Shown here in pieces: positions 1-9,219 of a stretch of DNA of 22,653 bases. The translations under genes were made by a program, and so were the position numbers. How positions within the stretch are numbered: the first letter of the stretch is position 1; every line of letters starts with the position of its first letter. A model generated the notes under the pieces. It was not told the DNA's origin. It saw only the letters and a list, made by a program, of their open reading frames with translations, and made no database searches. The DNA comes from Basidiobolus ranarum (Eukaryota; Basidiobolomycota; Basidiobolomycetes; Basidiobolales). The stretch is from positions 1 to 22,653 of the forward strand of contig JASJQH010000181.1 of NCBI GenBank assembly GCA_040143965.1, given 5' to 3'.

Positions 1-1784
1 ACATCAAAACCACTGGCCTCTACGACCACACAAATACACCTGATAGAGTAAACCCAGATGTGTCAGCAACTCTCCAAGGCACTAAGAACACTATCGGTGC
101 CGATCTTGGAGGCAACAACTCCTTTAATAATCAGCATGATCACCCAGTAGATAGTGGTCTCTATGATAGATCCAATGCAATTGGTACTGATGAACATCAT
201 AGTGATCATCATAACTATCAGCATCATGGGCAGCCAGGAAGTCTTCACACTCATAGCAATACCAATGATGTTCACAATATGGGTCAACTCATCCATGATA
301 TTCATAACACTTCTCTCGATGAAAAATCTACTCAAAATATTGATCATCAACCACGATCCACTGGACTTGGAGCCGATGACGATATCAGCATTCGTTCAGT
401 ACACAATGCTCCCATGGCATCCAGTCATCCAGTATCCAATACTTTCAGTCCCAGTGACAGCCTCAGTGGTAGAACTGGAAGTACTCGTAACGACTTAGGA
501 CACGATGGTAATAGATCTGTATTGCCAGGCAGTGGAGGCACTGGACTTGGCTCTGGAGTCGACAACCAAATCAACGAATATAAGCATGACATCAGCAATC
601 CTGCTGATCATACAAACGTGGCCAGTAAGCTTGGAAGATCTAGTGAATTTGGAGCCAACTCAGGGTTGGACTCCAACACCCACGGTGACAAACATCATTC
701 TAGTCATTTAGTAAACGCTCTAGGTTCTGGAGCTGCTAGCGGAATGGCAAGTGGCGCACCTATTCTTCCTACTTATCAAGAAAATAGTGAACACAGAGAT
801 AGTGCAGTTGATAGAAGCATTGGAAGTCATGCCAACTCTGGTCACGGAGTTAATTCCGCTTTATCTGACAACCACGAAACAATCAAACCACACTTTGGCG
901 AGTTTACAACTCAAGAAGTATTGACTGATAGCTATGGCAATCCATCACGTAAATCGAGACCTACAGACACCAAACTCGTAGAATCTAACGAAATTACCGA
1001 TGTAACAGGACATGGCCAGATAGGCCATAATGATCCTAATAGTATTCGCACTCACAGTGGCAATAGTACTTTTGACCCCACCAATCCTTTGTCTGAACGC
1101 TCTCGTGAAGCGGGAGTGCCCAATGTAGCCCACAGCCATGATGATCCACTTGCTCCTTCTCTTCAATCGTTCGCTCACAACTCGGGATCGAATCACCATG
1201 GAGATGGTGATAAAACTCACAACCATAGCAGTACTCTTGGAGCTGGAGGTATCGCTGCCGGCTCTGGTGTAGGTAGTTTGGCAAATAGAGGAGACCATCT
1301 TGACAATTCTACTCACCCTCAAGGAAGTGCAAAAATATCAGATGTTGGTAAACGAGACTTAAATACAACTGGCTCAAATAACGAGAGAATCCATGATACA
1401 TCTTTTGGGCGTGATAATACTCTCAGTGACTCCTCTCCTATTAGATCAAAGGATGTATTAGGTGGCGGGCACAGTCTTTCTAACCGTGATCCCAGCGGTA
1501 ACCTAGAGACTAATGACCATCTTTCCCAAAGAGACTTATCTGGAAGAAGCCATAATGAAAATGGATTAAGTGATGCCACCAATAACACTCCTATCCATCG
1601 TGATGACTCTACTAACGCAGAAACAGGCACCGCCTCTGCATTGGGTAGCATGCTCTTGGGAAAAATCAAGCAAGCAGCTGGCTCTATTTTAGGGAATGAG
1701 CAATTGAAGTCTGAAGGTCAAGCAACTCACGGTCAAGCCAAAGAAGATCTCCATGAAGCTAGAGATATGCATACGTCGAACTAA
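1..1784 (+). CDS. CsbD-domain, His/Asn-rich disordered protein (paralogue A), 5' end outside window
   Basis: The reading frame is open from base 3, so the gene starts left of the window; 593 residues are visible. Almost all of it is hydrophilic, low-complexity sequence rich in Asn, His, Ser, Gly and Asp, with a His-rich stretch at about 180-300 nt. No signal peptide or membrane segment is seen in the visible part. The last 50 residues hold a CsbD-like domain (GKIKQAAGSILGNEQLKSEG). CsbD-like proteins are small stress-induced hydrophilic proteins in bacteria and fungi; the molecular role is poorly known, and a hydrophilin-like protective role is inference. One copy of a 37-residue unit (FTTQEVLTDSYGNPSRK...) lies at 903-1013. 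The gene is a clear paralogue of the one at 5378-7555. An internal GTG at 60 is not a credible start, because homology to the paralogue continues upstream of it. Confidence 0.85.
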   Translation, partial: IKTTGLYDHTNTPDRVNPDVSATLQGTKNTIGADLGGNNSFNNQHDHPVDSGLYDRSNAIGTDEHHSDHHNYQHHGQPGSLHTHSNTNDVHNMGQLIHDIHNTSLDEKSTQNIDHQPRSTGLGADDDISIRSVHNAPMASSHPVSNTFSPSDSLSGRTGSTRNDLGHDGNRSVLPGSGGTGLGSGVDNQINEYKHDISNPADHTNVASKLGRSSEFGANSGLDSNTHGDKHHSSHLVNALGSGAASGMASGAPILPTYQENSEHRDSAVDRSIGSHANSGHGVNSALSDNHETIKPHFGEFTTQEVLTDSYGNPSRKSRPTDTKLVESNEITDVTGHGQIGHNDPNSIRTHSGNSTFDPTNPLSERSREAGVPNVAHSHDDPLAPSLQSFAHNSGSNHHGDGDKTHNHSSTLGAGGIAAGSGVGSLANRGDHLDNSTHPQGSAKISDVGKRDLNTTGSNNERIHDTSFGRDNTLSDSSPIRSKDVLGGGHSLSNRDPSGNLETNDHLSQRDLSGRSHNENGLSDATNNTPIHRDDSTNAETGTASALGSMLLGKIKQAAGSILGNEQLKSEGQATHGQAKEDLHEARDMHTSN

Positions 1785-2168
1785 ACATCTCGTCAAAGAT
1801 GTAATCAAATGAAAATGGATGTAACTTTGATTATAATACACTGTATTTATTTATTTTTGTTTGATATTAAAATAAACCACGCAACCAGTACAACAAAAAT
1901 CATGAGTAGAGCTGCGATACTCCTTAATCAAGCCCGCGTACATAATATAATGCCCAGATGAGCTGCACCTACATAATCAACTATAAAAGCACAACTAGGG
2001 TCACTGTGACCATGATACACTGAATTTACTAACTTTTGTTTGTTATCTCGTTTAAAATAAACTGACTTTGCTTAGCCAAAAAAACAAGGGCACGATGAAT
2101 CCATGCTGTGATGAGTAATCATAGGGTAAGTGTATTTATTTAGTTAGATAATGTGCCAAAGATAATTT
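1785..2168. other. Convergent intergenic region with a diverged direct repeat
   Basis: This is the shared 3' region of the CsbD paralogue A (+) and GNL1 (-). It holds two similar AT-rich blocks, near 1834-1878 and 2011-2062. Each contains ATACACTG, a TTTTGTTTG run and AAAATAAAC, so one seems to be a diverged duplicate of the other. They may be 3' UTR or polyadenylation sequence. No gene is seen. Confidence 0.5.
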
Positions 2169-4648
2169 TTATTCTTCATCGACTTGATCTAAGAGTCCAA
2201 AAAGACCACCAACCCGATATTTGGGTAGTTCGTTATCATCCTCTTCACTTGCAGAACATTCTGATTCAGATTGAGATATATATGGTGTTTTCTGTTTGGT
2301 TGGTTGAATTTGCGAAGCAGCATATCTTTCTGATGCAAAAAAACCGGGCGGTTTAAATGAGAGAATTATTCTACCGTCATTGGCAAAACGTAACAATGTG
2401 TTTGCTACAAGAAAAAGATATCAAGAAAAGGATTTGATAACAATGACTGTCTAGCAATGCTAACCTGCTCTATAAACATCTGGACGTGCAGCCTTTGAGG
2501 TCAGGAATCCTCGTTGTAAAGCGAAGGCTAAATAGAGTCTCGATGAGATTGGAACAACATGGCACTCTAAGTAATTGACAAGATACCTTCGCAAATCTCC
2601 CAAGCAGACCATGGGGAATTTTCATCGTCTGGATGTTTGAGTGCAAGTATATATTCTACTGGGACTCGTTCAGCCTGATAAAACAAGGTGGAGTTAGGAG
2701 TTGATATCACAATCCAATAGCTTGCTGGAAATTTACCAAAAATTGAATGGCAGTATAAGGTTCCTGAACTTGAGCAATACTGTACATTCCGCTTAAGATC
2801 TAGTCGAATACAAAGGGTTAGAGTTGGATTCGTTATTATGAGAAACAGTTGTCTCAAATACCTGTAATGGTTTCGGTAAGAGACTAGGGAAAACAAGACC
2901 GGGGCAGTCGCAAAGTCGAATATTCTTTGTTAAATGAATTGTTTGGAAATGCTTTGTGTGACCTAATGTGAAAGTGTTAGTATAACATTTTATGAAGAAG
3001 ATAAAAAATGGGTTACCTGGAGTTCTGCTAGTACTCACAACTGTACGCCCCATAATTCCGTTGATCAGAGTACTTTTACCAACATTAGGATGGCCTAGGT
3101 AAATACAGCATTAATAAACTATATTATCCTGAAGAAATGCTATCCAGGCTTTACCAACTAATCCAAGGGTAATATATTCACTATTCGGGGATGTTTCCTG
3201 CTCGCTAATCGTGACATCTTCAACATTCTCAGCTAAAATCGATAGCACTTTAGTAAAATACTCTCCAACATTATTATTGCTTAACATACACAATTGAACT
3301 ACGTCCTCTTCGTCATCGCTTGAGAATCCTTCTTCAACTTCCTCCAGAGTTTCTTCGTCGTATTGACGAATGATCTCATCCCAATTGATTTCCACGTTCT
3401 TTTTTGTGATACTCACAGTGCGACAGGCTTTAAGCACATCTTTAATACCAAGAGCGCGAAATTTGCGTTTCACTGATTTACGCCCTTTAACCTCTAACCA
3501 ATAATGAGTTTAGAGGATTGAAACAAGATAGGCGTATTAATGTATTTACTCTGGTTAACGTCGTCAAGATCATCCTCACGTTTATAACTACTAAATGAAG
3601 CTATATGAAGATCAGGAAATTGTTGTTGGAAATACTCTTTCCAGGCTTCTAGCGTGACCTCATTAATCAAGTCCACCTAAAATATTGTTCATTAACTCAA
3701 CGATAACTAGTCTTGTACAATATAATTATAAGTACCTTGTTAAACACAAGCACTAAACTACGCTTAAGCTCGTTTACCACATAGCGGTAAAGTGCTGGGG
3801 GAAAATGTAGAACTGGATGTCGCGAGTCCACTACAATAAGGATGATATCACTAATCTCGATTACCCTCCAGCTATTATTAACTTCAGTTAGATACGATGC
3901 TCTAGAATTAACATTATCAGAATAAATTTACAGTTGCCGCCAGACTTCCAAGTTGTGTTCGAAGAAACTAAGCTGATCGACCTGAAATTCGGAGTAAATC
4001 TTATTTAGCCAATCCTCAAAATATTCCTTTTCACGAGCTTCTAATGCCTCTTTGGACATCCGATAGTCCCAAGTTGGTCTTTTAGGGAAATCTAGAATAG
4101 TGGGGTAAGTCTTTTCCAAAGATACCTCTAAGGCTTCCTAGAGTAATAATTATGTCAATGCTGATAATTTCAAATTCTTGTCTTCAACAGCATACCTTTG
4201 GAAGCCTTACAAGCGGCTGCATAGACGCCTCTTTGTTAATTTTTATCTGTGCTTGAGACATTTTCTCAAACACCGAACGAAGCCTAGGTTAGTTTAAGGT
4301 CGGTTAGTAAATTGAGAGTATTCTGAATAAAAATCGAGTCACTGACTTGTTTGGAGTAGGTTCTTTAGAACGAGAATTTCTAGATTTATCAGCACCTTTC
4401 TTCTTCCCATTGAAAACCTTTTCTTCTTCTTCATCATCAAAGTTCGATTCGGTGTGGGTTATCTCCTTCTCTTGCTCTATAGGGAGTATCAAGGGAAAAG
4501 GTAAGTTGAATTTCAATCGGAAAGAATAGTCCAGTTTCAGAAACGCACCTTCATCTGAGTTCCCTTGTTCACGTTTACGTGCTCTTTTTTCTTGAAGTTG
4601 AGTTTTCTTTTGTTTAGCACTGAAAGGTATACCACGCCTTTGTTTCAT
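2169..4648 (-). CDS. GNL1: GNL1-family circularly permuted GTPase, 13 exons
   Basis: Thirteen exons join in frame to 584 residues: 4648-4549, 4476-4347, 4283-4196, 4137-3932, 3871-3736, 3676-3550, 3493-3155, 3094-3017, 2962-2862, 2799-2737, 2674-2587, 2527-2465, 2404-2169. The twelve introns are 54-72 nt, all GT-AG. The GTPase motifs occur in permuted order: G4 NKVD at residues 219-222, then G1 GHPNVGKS at 376-383, a switch region SRTPGHT at about 398-404, and G3 DCPG at 420-423. Human GNL1 shares the same order, the basic start (PFSAKQKKTQLQEKRARKR) and the blocks LDFPKRPTW and FFEHNLEVWRQLW; it is 607 residues long. The acidic C-tail (SESECSASEEDD) also fits. Members of this YlqF/HSR1 class act in ribosome biogenesis or nucleolar traffic; for GNL1 itself the role is less defined. 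Intron 1 (72 nt) is a multiple of three without stops, so retention would keep the frame. Confidence 0.93.
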
Positions 4649-5377
4649 TTTTGAGTAATATACACGGTGGTTCTTGGTTATTATCTAATTGCTTAGTACG
4701 CTACTGGAGGCTTTTAAGTATAAAAATATAATTTCATCATTCAGATCTAACAACTAGGAACCCTCGAGTGTATTTGATGAATTCATCATTGTTTCGGCTC
4801 AAAAAGAGATTATTTGCATTTCATGCAGTAAATATATATTTGGTAAGTGCATCATCTGCAGCCTAGCATTTCTTGGTGCCAAAAACAATTTTGGGGTATA
4901 GAAGATGTTGAATGACACAATAATAGAAGCAATATTCAATGCGCTGCCAACATAATAATATTAAATTCAAAGTGTGCTAGGATCATTTGAGCAGCTATTG
5001 GCAAATGAACACAACAATCTAACTTTAAGGAAGTAGCCTGCTTGACGCTAATTCAGATCAAAGCCAATATCTTTAAAGTGCTTGTGCCCCATTTAGGATC
5101 ACGACTAAAATTTAATGACGTTGCAAATTAATCACAAGGTGACTATTCTCGATGACATAAGTAGTTAGCTGACAGAGAGCATTTATGGGTAAGATGACGA
5201 GCAGTGATGTAGACATAATATAGAATATCCTATTACCAAGGATTTGGATTACTTGGCGATTTCGAAGTCAGTATAAATATCGAACTCAATGCCTTCTGTT
5301 CTTCAGACATTCAATCGACTTTTCATATACAGTTACCCTAAGAAACTCCCTTTTAACACTTTGTACAAACAGTTAAC
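4649..5377. promoter_or_regulatory. Divergent promoter region between GNL1 and CsbD paralogue B
   Basis: This is a 729-bp AT-rich spacer between two divergent starts. A good TATA box (TATAAATA) lies at 5272-5279, 99 bp before the ATG of the CsbD gene, followed by a pyrimidine-rich leader. No comparable box is clear on the GNL1 side, as is common for housekeeping genes. No further ORF or RNA gene is seen. Confidence 0.5.
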
Positions 5378-7555
5378 ATGAATAACTTTGATTCAACACG
5401 CCCATCTGATGACCGCTCTCAAGATTTCCAATCGAACCCCATCACTTCTGGTTCTGTTCAACAACGTGCTACAGATCCTTCCTTTGTAAATACTCCTGAA
5501 TTCGGACTTGACTCCCTAAACCGTGACAAATCTACTCTGGAAACCTCCGCACATAACATCCTACCGGGTCATGATCATTCGAAACCACTCTATAATGAAC
5601 AAGATTCATTTGTCAATATCCCAGGATCTTTCCCTGGAGACCGTAGTTCTAATAAGAACGAAGGACTCGCTGGCCTCAACAGTGGCAATCTCACACATGA
5701 CAGTCAACACAGAGCTAACCCCGATGTGTCGACTACTCTTCACAGTGCCAAGGACACTATTGGTGCTGATATTGGAAGCAATAATCAATACGCAAGAAAC
5801 ATCAAAACCACTGGCCTCTACGACCACACAAATACACCTGATAGAGTAAACCCAGATGTGTCAGCAACTCTCCAAGGCACTAAGAACACTATCGGTGCCG
5901 ATCTTGGAAGCAACAACCCTTTTAACAACCAGCATGATCACCTAGTAGATAGTGGTCTCTATGACATATCTAGTGCTAACCGGGGCAACCACGATATAGA
6001 CCAACTGACTCATGATATTAATCGCACCTCCTTTGATGATAAATCCGCTCAAGATATGGAGCATCTACAACAACGCAGTGGACTAGGAGCCAACGACGAT
6101 ATCAGTACTCGTGCAATGCACAATGTTCCCATGGTCTCTAGCCACCCAGCATCAAATCCTTTCAGCCCCAATGACAGCCTCAGTGGCAGAAATGAAAGCA
6201 CTCTGAACGAGTTTGAACATGATGGAAACACTGGCCTTGGCTCCACAGTTGACCGTCAAATCAATGAATACAAACGTGACATTAGTAATCCCGCTGAGCA
6301 CACCAGCGTGGCCAGTGAGCTTGGAAGATCTAGTGAATCTGGAGCCAACTCAGGGTTAGACTCCAACACCTACAGTGATACGCATCATTCCAGTCATCTA
6401 GAAAACGTTCTTGGTTCAGGTGCTACTAGTGGAATGGCAAGTGGTGCACCAATTCTTCCTATGTATCAAGAAAGTAGCACACACAGAGATAGCGCAGTTG
6501 ACAGAAACTTCGGAAGCAATACTAATAACCCCATTTCATCTGACAACCACGAAACAATCAAACCACACTATGATGAGCTTACAACTGAAGACGTATTAAT
6601 TGACAGCTATGGCAACCCATCACGTAGGCCAAACCCTACAGGTAAGAAGCTTGCTGAATCTAACGATATTACCAATATTACCGGTCACATCAACCATAAA
6701 AATCAAAATCCAATTTCCGAGCATAGTGACAAAAATGAACTTACAACTGAAGAAGTTCTGACTGATAGCTTCGGCAATCCATCACGTAAGACAAACCCTA
6801 TAGCCCCCAAGCTGGTAGAGTCTAACGAAATTACTGATATAACCGGGCATGATCAAACAGAGCACAGAAATTTTGACAGCCACAGTGACTACACTTTCAA
6901 TCCCACTAATCCACAATCGGACCAGCCTCATGGGGTTTCTGGGGTACTCAATGTAGCTCACAGCCATGATGATTCACTTGCTCCTTCGTTGCAATCTTCA
7001 ACCAACCCACAACCTGATACTTTTCCACAAGGAGGGGCTAGCACTACCGGAGCTACTGATCATCTTTACCGTAACCTCCATACCATTACAACTCCAACCT
7101 CGAATATAACTGATGCTAACACCTCCAACTTGGGAGGTGACAGTAGAACTCTCGGTGACTCCTCTCATGTCGATTCAAATGATCTACCAAGCACTGATCG
7201 CAACAAGGCTCGTCATGATAATCTTTCTAAAGCAGTAACTTTGAAAGACAACGACTCTAAAAGTGATGAGCTAAAAAATACTCACCATCATAATTTAGCC
7301 ACTTTACCCTCCAATTCAACTCACAACGATAATGGGCTAAGTGATGAAACCAACAACACTGCTATACACCATGATGAATCTACTGAGGCTACCACAGGAA
7401 CTGCTTCTGCATTGGGCAATATTATTATGGGCAAGATTAAGCAAGTAGCAGGGTCAATTCTAGGCAATGAAGATATGAAAGCCGAAGGCTATACTACACA
7501 AATCGAAGCCAAACGCGACCTTCAAGAAGCGAGAGACATGCATACTCGCGATTAA
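5378..7555 (+). CDS. CsbD-domain, Asn/Ser/His-rich disordered protein (paralogue B)
   Basis: An intronless gene of 725 residues; the first ATG of the frame lies 99 bp after a TATA box. The sequence is strongly hydrophilic, rich in Asn, Ser, Asp, Thr and His, with no signal peptide or membrane segment. Two repeat families are visible: a 23-residue unit (NPDVSATLQGTKNTIGADLG) at residues 114-136 and 158-180, and a 37-residue unit (LTTEEVLTDSFGNPSRK...) at 401-437 and 455-491. The C-terminus (about 674-725) is a CsbD-like domain (GKIKQVAGSILGNEDMKAEG). Paralogue A has only one 37-residue unit in its visible part. The role is unknown; a stress-protective hydrophilin-type protein is inference from the domain and composition. 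Bases 5799-5908 are identical to bases 1-110 of the window, more alike than the surrounding sequence, which suggests recent duplication or gene conversion. Confidence 0.88.
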   Translation: MNNFDSTRPSDDRSQDFQSNPITSGSVQQRATDPSFVNTPEFGLDSLNRDKSTLETSAHNILPGHDHSKPLYNEQDSFVNIPGSFPGDRSSNKNEGLAGLNSGNLTHDSQHRANPDVSTTLHSAKDTIGADIGSNNQYARNIKTTGLYDHTNTPDRVNPDVSATLQGTKNTIGADLGSNNPFNNQHDHLVDSGLYDISSANRGNHDIDQLTHDINRTSFDDKSAQDMEHLQQRSGLGANDDISTRAMHNVPMVSSHPASNPFSPNDSLSGRNESTLNEFEHDGNTGLGSTVDRQINEYKRDISNPAEHTSVASELGRSSESGANSGLDSNTYSDTHHSSHLENVLGSGATSGMASGAPILPMYQESSTHRDSAVDRNFGSNTNNPISSDNHETIKPHYDELTTEDVLIDSYGNPSRRPNPTGKKLAESNDITNITGHINHKNQNPISEHSDKNELTTEEVLTDSFGNPSRKTNPIAPKLVESNEITDITGHDQTEHRNFDSHSDYTFNPTNPQSDQPHGVSGVLNVAHSHDDSLAPSLQSSTNPQPDTFPQGGASTTGATDHLYRNLHTITTPTSNITDANTSNLGGDSRTLGDSSHVDSNDLPSTDRNKARHDNLSKAVTLKDNDSKSDELKNTHHHNLATLPSNSTHNDNGLSDETNNTAIHHDESTEATTGTASALGNIIMGKIKQVAGSILGNEDMKAEGYTTQIEAKRDLQEARDMHTRD
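5717..5917 (+). repeat. Two in-frame 69-nt units in CsbD paralogue B
   Basis: Units at 5717-5785 and 5849-5917 encode NPDVSTTLHSAKDTIGADIG... and NPDVSATLQGTKNTIGADLG.... They differ at both the base and residue level, so the duplication is old. Confidence 0.8.
6578..6850 (+). repeat. Two in-frame 111-nt units in CsbD paralogue B
   Basis: Units at 6578-6688 and 6740-6850 encode 37-residue blocks with the pattern LTTE(D/E)VL.DS(Y/F)GNPSR ... L.ESN(D/E)IT.ITGH. A single related unit lies at 903-1013 in paralogue A. Confidence 0.85.
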
Positions 7556-7760
7556 ATTTCTTTACATAGTTATTTTTTGTATAGTTTTAAGCAGCTGTAA
7601 CTACGAATATCCCTTTTGATTTTTATGCACTGATTTTAAAAACTTTGCTTTGAATAAAAGCAATTTCATTACCGTATATTCTAACAAATAAGTTCGTTTA
7701 CTAAAATGATATTTTTTACTCTCTACATTATCTGCTTGTGAAATTTTAGGAAGTAATATA

Positions 7761-7879
7761 AACCACTTGTAAGTGGCTAGGAAAAATTGAACAACTCTCT
7801 GGGATGTTCCCCCTCCACGGAAATCTTTAGTAAAAGGCGAAAGATTTATCCGACATGATGAAGAGGAAACGAGAGTGAA
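7761..7879 (-). ncRNA. U5 spliceosomal snRNA, copy U5-1
   Basis: U5 snRNA is the core of the U4/U6.U5 tri-snRNP; its loop 1 aligns exons during splicing. The loop CGCCTTTTACT is at 7839-7829, on an 8-bp AAATCTTT/AAAGATTT stem. The closing stem is ACTCTC/GAGAGT. The Sm site AATTTTT (7788-7782) has five T, one fewer than most copies. The 3' stem-loop is the most diverged of the set: CCACT-TACA-AGTGG. Ends are estimated to within a few bases. The copy is about 6 nt shorter than its siblings because of the 3' domain. Confidence 0.9.
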
Positions 7880-7907
7880 ACATAAATTACTCGAAACATC
7901 CTCAGTG

Positions 7908-7944
7908 ATTTATATGCTCCACACTGCTATTGAAATTATGGGTT
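7908..7944 (-). promoter_or_regulatory. U5-1 promoter: PSE-like element and TATA box
   Basis: AACCCATAATTT lies at 7944-7933 and TATAAAT at 7914-7908, starting 68 and 38 bp upstream of the conserved ACTCTC. The same pair occurs upstream of every intact copy. Confidence 0.75.
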
Positions 7945-8115
7945 TCCATAACTCATGGTATATAGATGTAGGATTGTAATTCAATATTTTAGGCGTACAA
8001 GACCATCATAGCGTTCACCATAATTTAAATCATTGATAAATCGGATGTTTTAGGTGGTATATTACTCAACATTTATCAGAGTGAAGTGGTTATACTTGTC
8101 ATTTTTTCTACATCT

Positions 8116-8192
8116 AGCCATCATCGGGAGTACATCGAATTTTGTTTTAGTTTACATTGATTCATTTATGTGTTATGTTAGAGTAAATAAGC
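8116..8192 (-). repeat. Orphan U5 3' flank, inverted repeat of 14309-14386
   Basis: Read on the minus strand, this segment starts GCTTATTTAC and runs through AATGAATCAATGTAAAC and AAAACAAAATTC to CGATGATG. It matches the 3' flank of U5-6 (14309-14386) over about 77 bp with scattered differences. There is no U5 body beside it here, so it seems to be the remnant of a lost U5 locus. Confidence 0.75.
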
Positions 8193-8325
8193 TTAGGGCA
8201 TTGGTGAATACTAAAAAAATTTAAAAACAATTCTATAATTTGCGTTAAAGTTACTTAGGTAGGCATATATCATACACGTCGTGTTATTGTAACATTACTT
8301 GGACATTCGGTTTTTTGAAATAAGT

Positions 8326-8450
8326 AAGCTACTCTATGAAGAGTAGCAAGGAAAAAATTGAACAACTCTCTTGAATGCTCCCCCTCCACGGAAATCTTTA
8401 GTAAAAGGCGAAAGATTTATCCGACATAATGAAGAGGAAACGAGAGTGAA
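8326..8450 (-). ncRNA. U5 spliceosomal snRNA, copy U5-2
   Basis: A complete U5 of about 125 nt. Loop 1 CGCCTTTTACT is at 8410-8400, with the 8-bp stem and the CGG/CCG extension. The Sm site AATTTTTT is at 8359-8352. The 3' stem-loop GCTACTC-TTCATA-GAGTAGC is perfect over 7 bp. The hairpin after the G-run uses GAGCA/TGTTC, with a G-U pair. Its 3' flank shares TTCAAAAAACCGAAT with U5-5 on the other strand. Confidence 0.95.
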
Positions 8451-8480
8451 ACATATCTAAAAACGATGATGTTTCAAGTA

Positions 8481-8517
8481 ATTTATATTGCCCATAGATT
8501 CCAAACTATTATGGGTT
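8481..8517 (-). promoter_or_regulatory. U5-2 promoter: PSE-like element and TATA box
   Basis: AACCCATAATAG lies at 8517-8506 and TATAAAT at 8487-8481, 70 and 40 bp upstream of ACTCTC, with a 30-bp offset between them. Confidence 0.75.
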
Positions 8518-9039
8518 TCAATAAATTTAGTATTATAACTATTGTCATCAATTTTTTCAATTACTAATGCATGTCAAAAAGAAATGTAAATATATTTAAG
8601 CATTCAAAAAAGGATATTCCGATTTGAACGTTAGAATTTTAGACGTTCTTGGAACAAATCAATCTATCTTCTGCATAAATTCACAAGTTATATTTACTCT
8701 TTTACTATGTATATATGATACAAGTTAATAATGATGAGTTAGTCGTGTTGGTCCTGGTTGATTTTTTTCTAAATGATATAATTGCAACTAATACATATTC
8801 ATCTATGGCTATAGAAGCGATAAGTTCATTAAAATCAGAAGTTTTAGTTTGGGATGGATAAATAGGAATAAGCTGTAGTGAATGAAGATAAAATAGATGA
8901 ACTACTTGTTTCTTTTCACTAACCCCCTACATGATATACACGCTTTTTCCGGCTGTATCCATCGCGCTGTCCGAATTAACATCACTTTTAAAAGCATATG
9001 CTCATGGGACTATGGTATGCTTGTTATTTTACAGTAAAT

Positions 9040-9164
9040 AAGCTACTCTATGAAGAGCAGCAAGGAAAAAATTGGACAGCTCTCTTGAATGTCCCCCCTC
9101 CACGGAAATCTTTAGTAAAAGGCGAAAGATTTATCCGAATCAATGAAGAGGAAACGAGAGTGAT
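9040..9164 (-). ncRNA. U5 spliceosomal snRNA, copy U5-3
   Basis: A complete U5 of about 125 nt. Loop 1 is at 9124-9114 and the Sm site AATTTTTT at 9073-9066. The 3' stem-loop reads GCTGCTC-TTCATA-GAGTAGC; the single change gives a G-U pair, so the 7-bp stem is kept. The stem after the G-run is GGACA/TGTCC, a two-sided compensatory change from GAACA/TGTTC in other copies. The internal loop (ATTGATTCGG) is like that of U5-5. Confidence 0.95.
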
Positions 9165-9191
9165 ACGATGCTATGGAGGAAGGTTCGATAA

Positions 9192-9219
9192 TTATATAGA
9201 TATGAAGATTTTATGGGTG
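9192..9219 (-). promoter_or_regulatory. U5-3 promoter: PSE-like element and TATA box, shortened spacing
   Basis: CACCCATAAAAT lies at 9219-9208 and TATATAA at 9198-9192, 58 and 37 bp upstream of ACTCTC. The offset is 21 bp instead of the usual 30. Confidence 0.6.

Noticed and set aside
60-1784. Start of CsbD paralogue A at the GTG at 60
   Set aside because: Its homology to paralogue B continues in frame to base 3, so the true start lies outside the window.
7851-7879. Hammerhead ribozyme on the plus strand (ATGATGAAGAGGAAACGAG)
   Set aside because: The CTGATGA core is not present and the region varies between copies (CATGATG, CATAATG, ATCAATG), so the core is not conserved.
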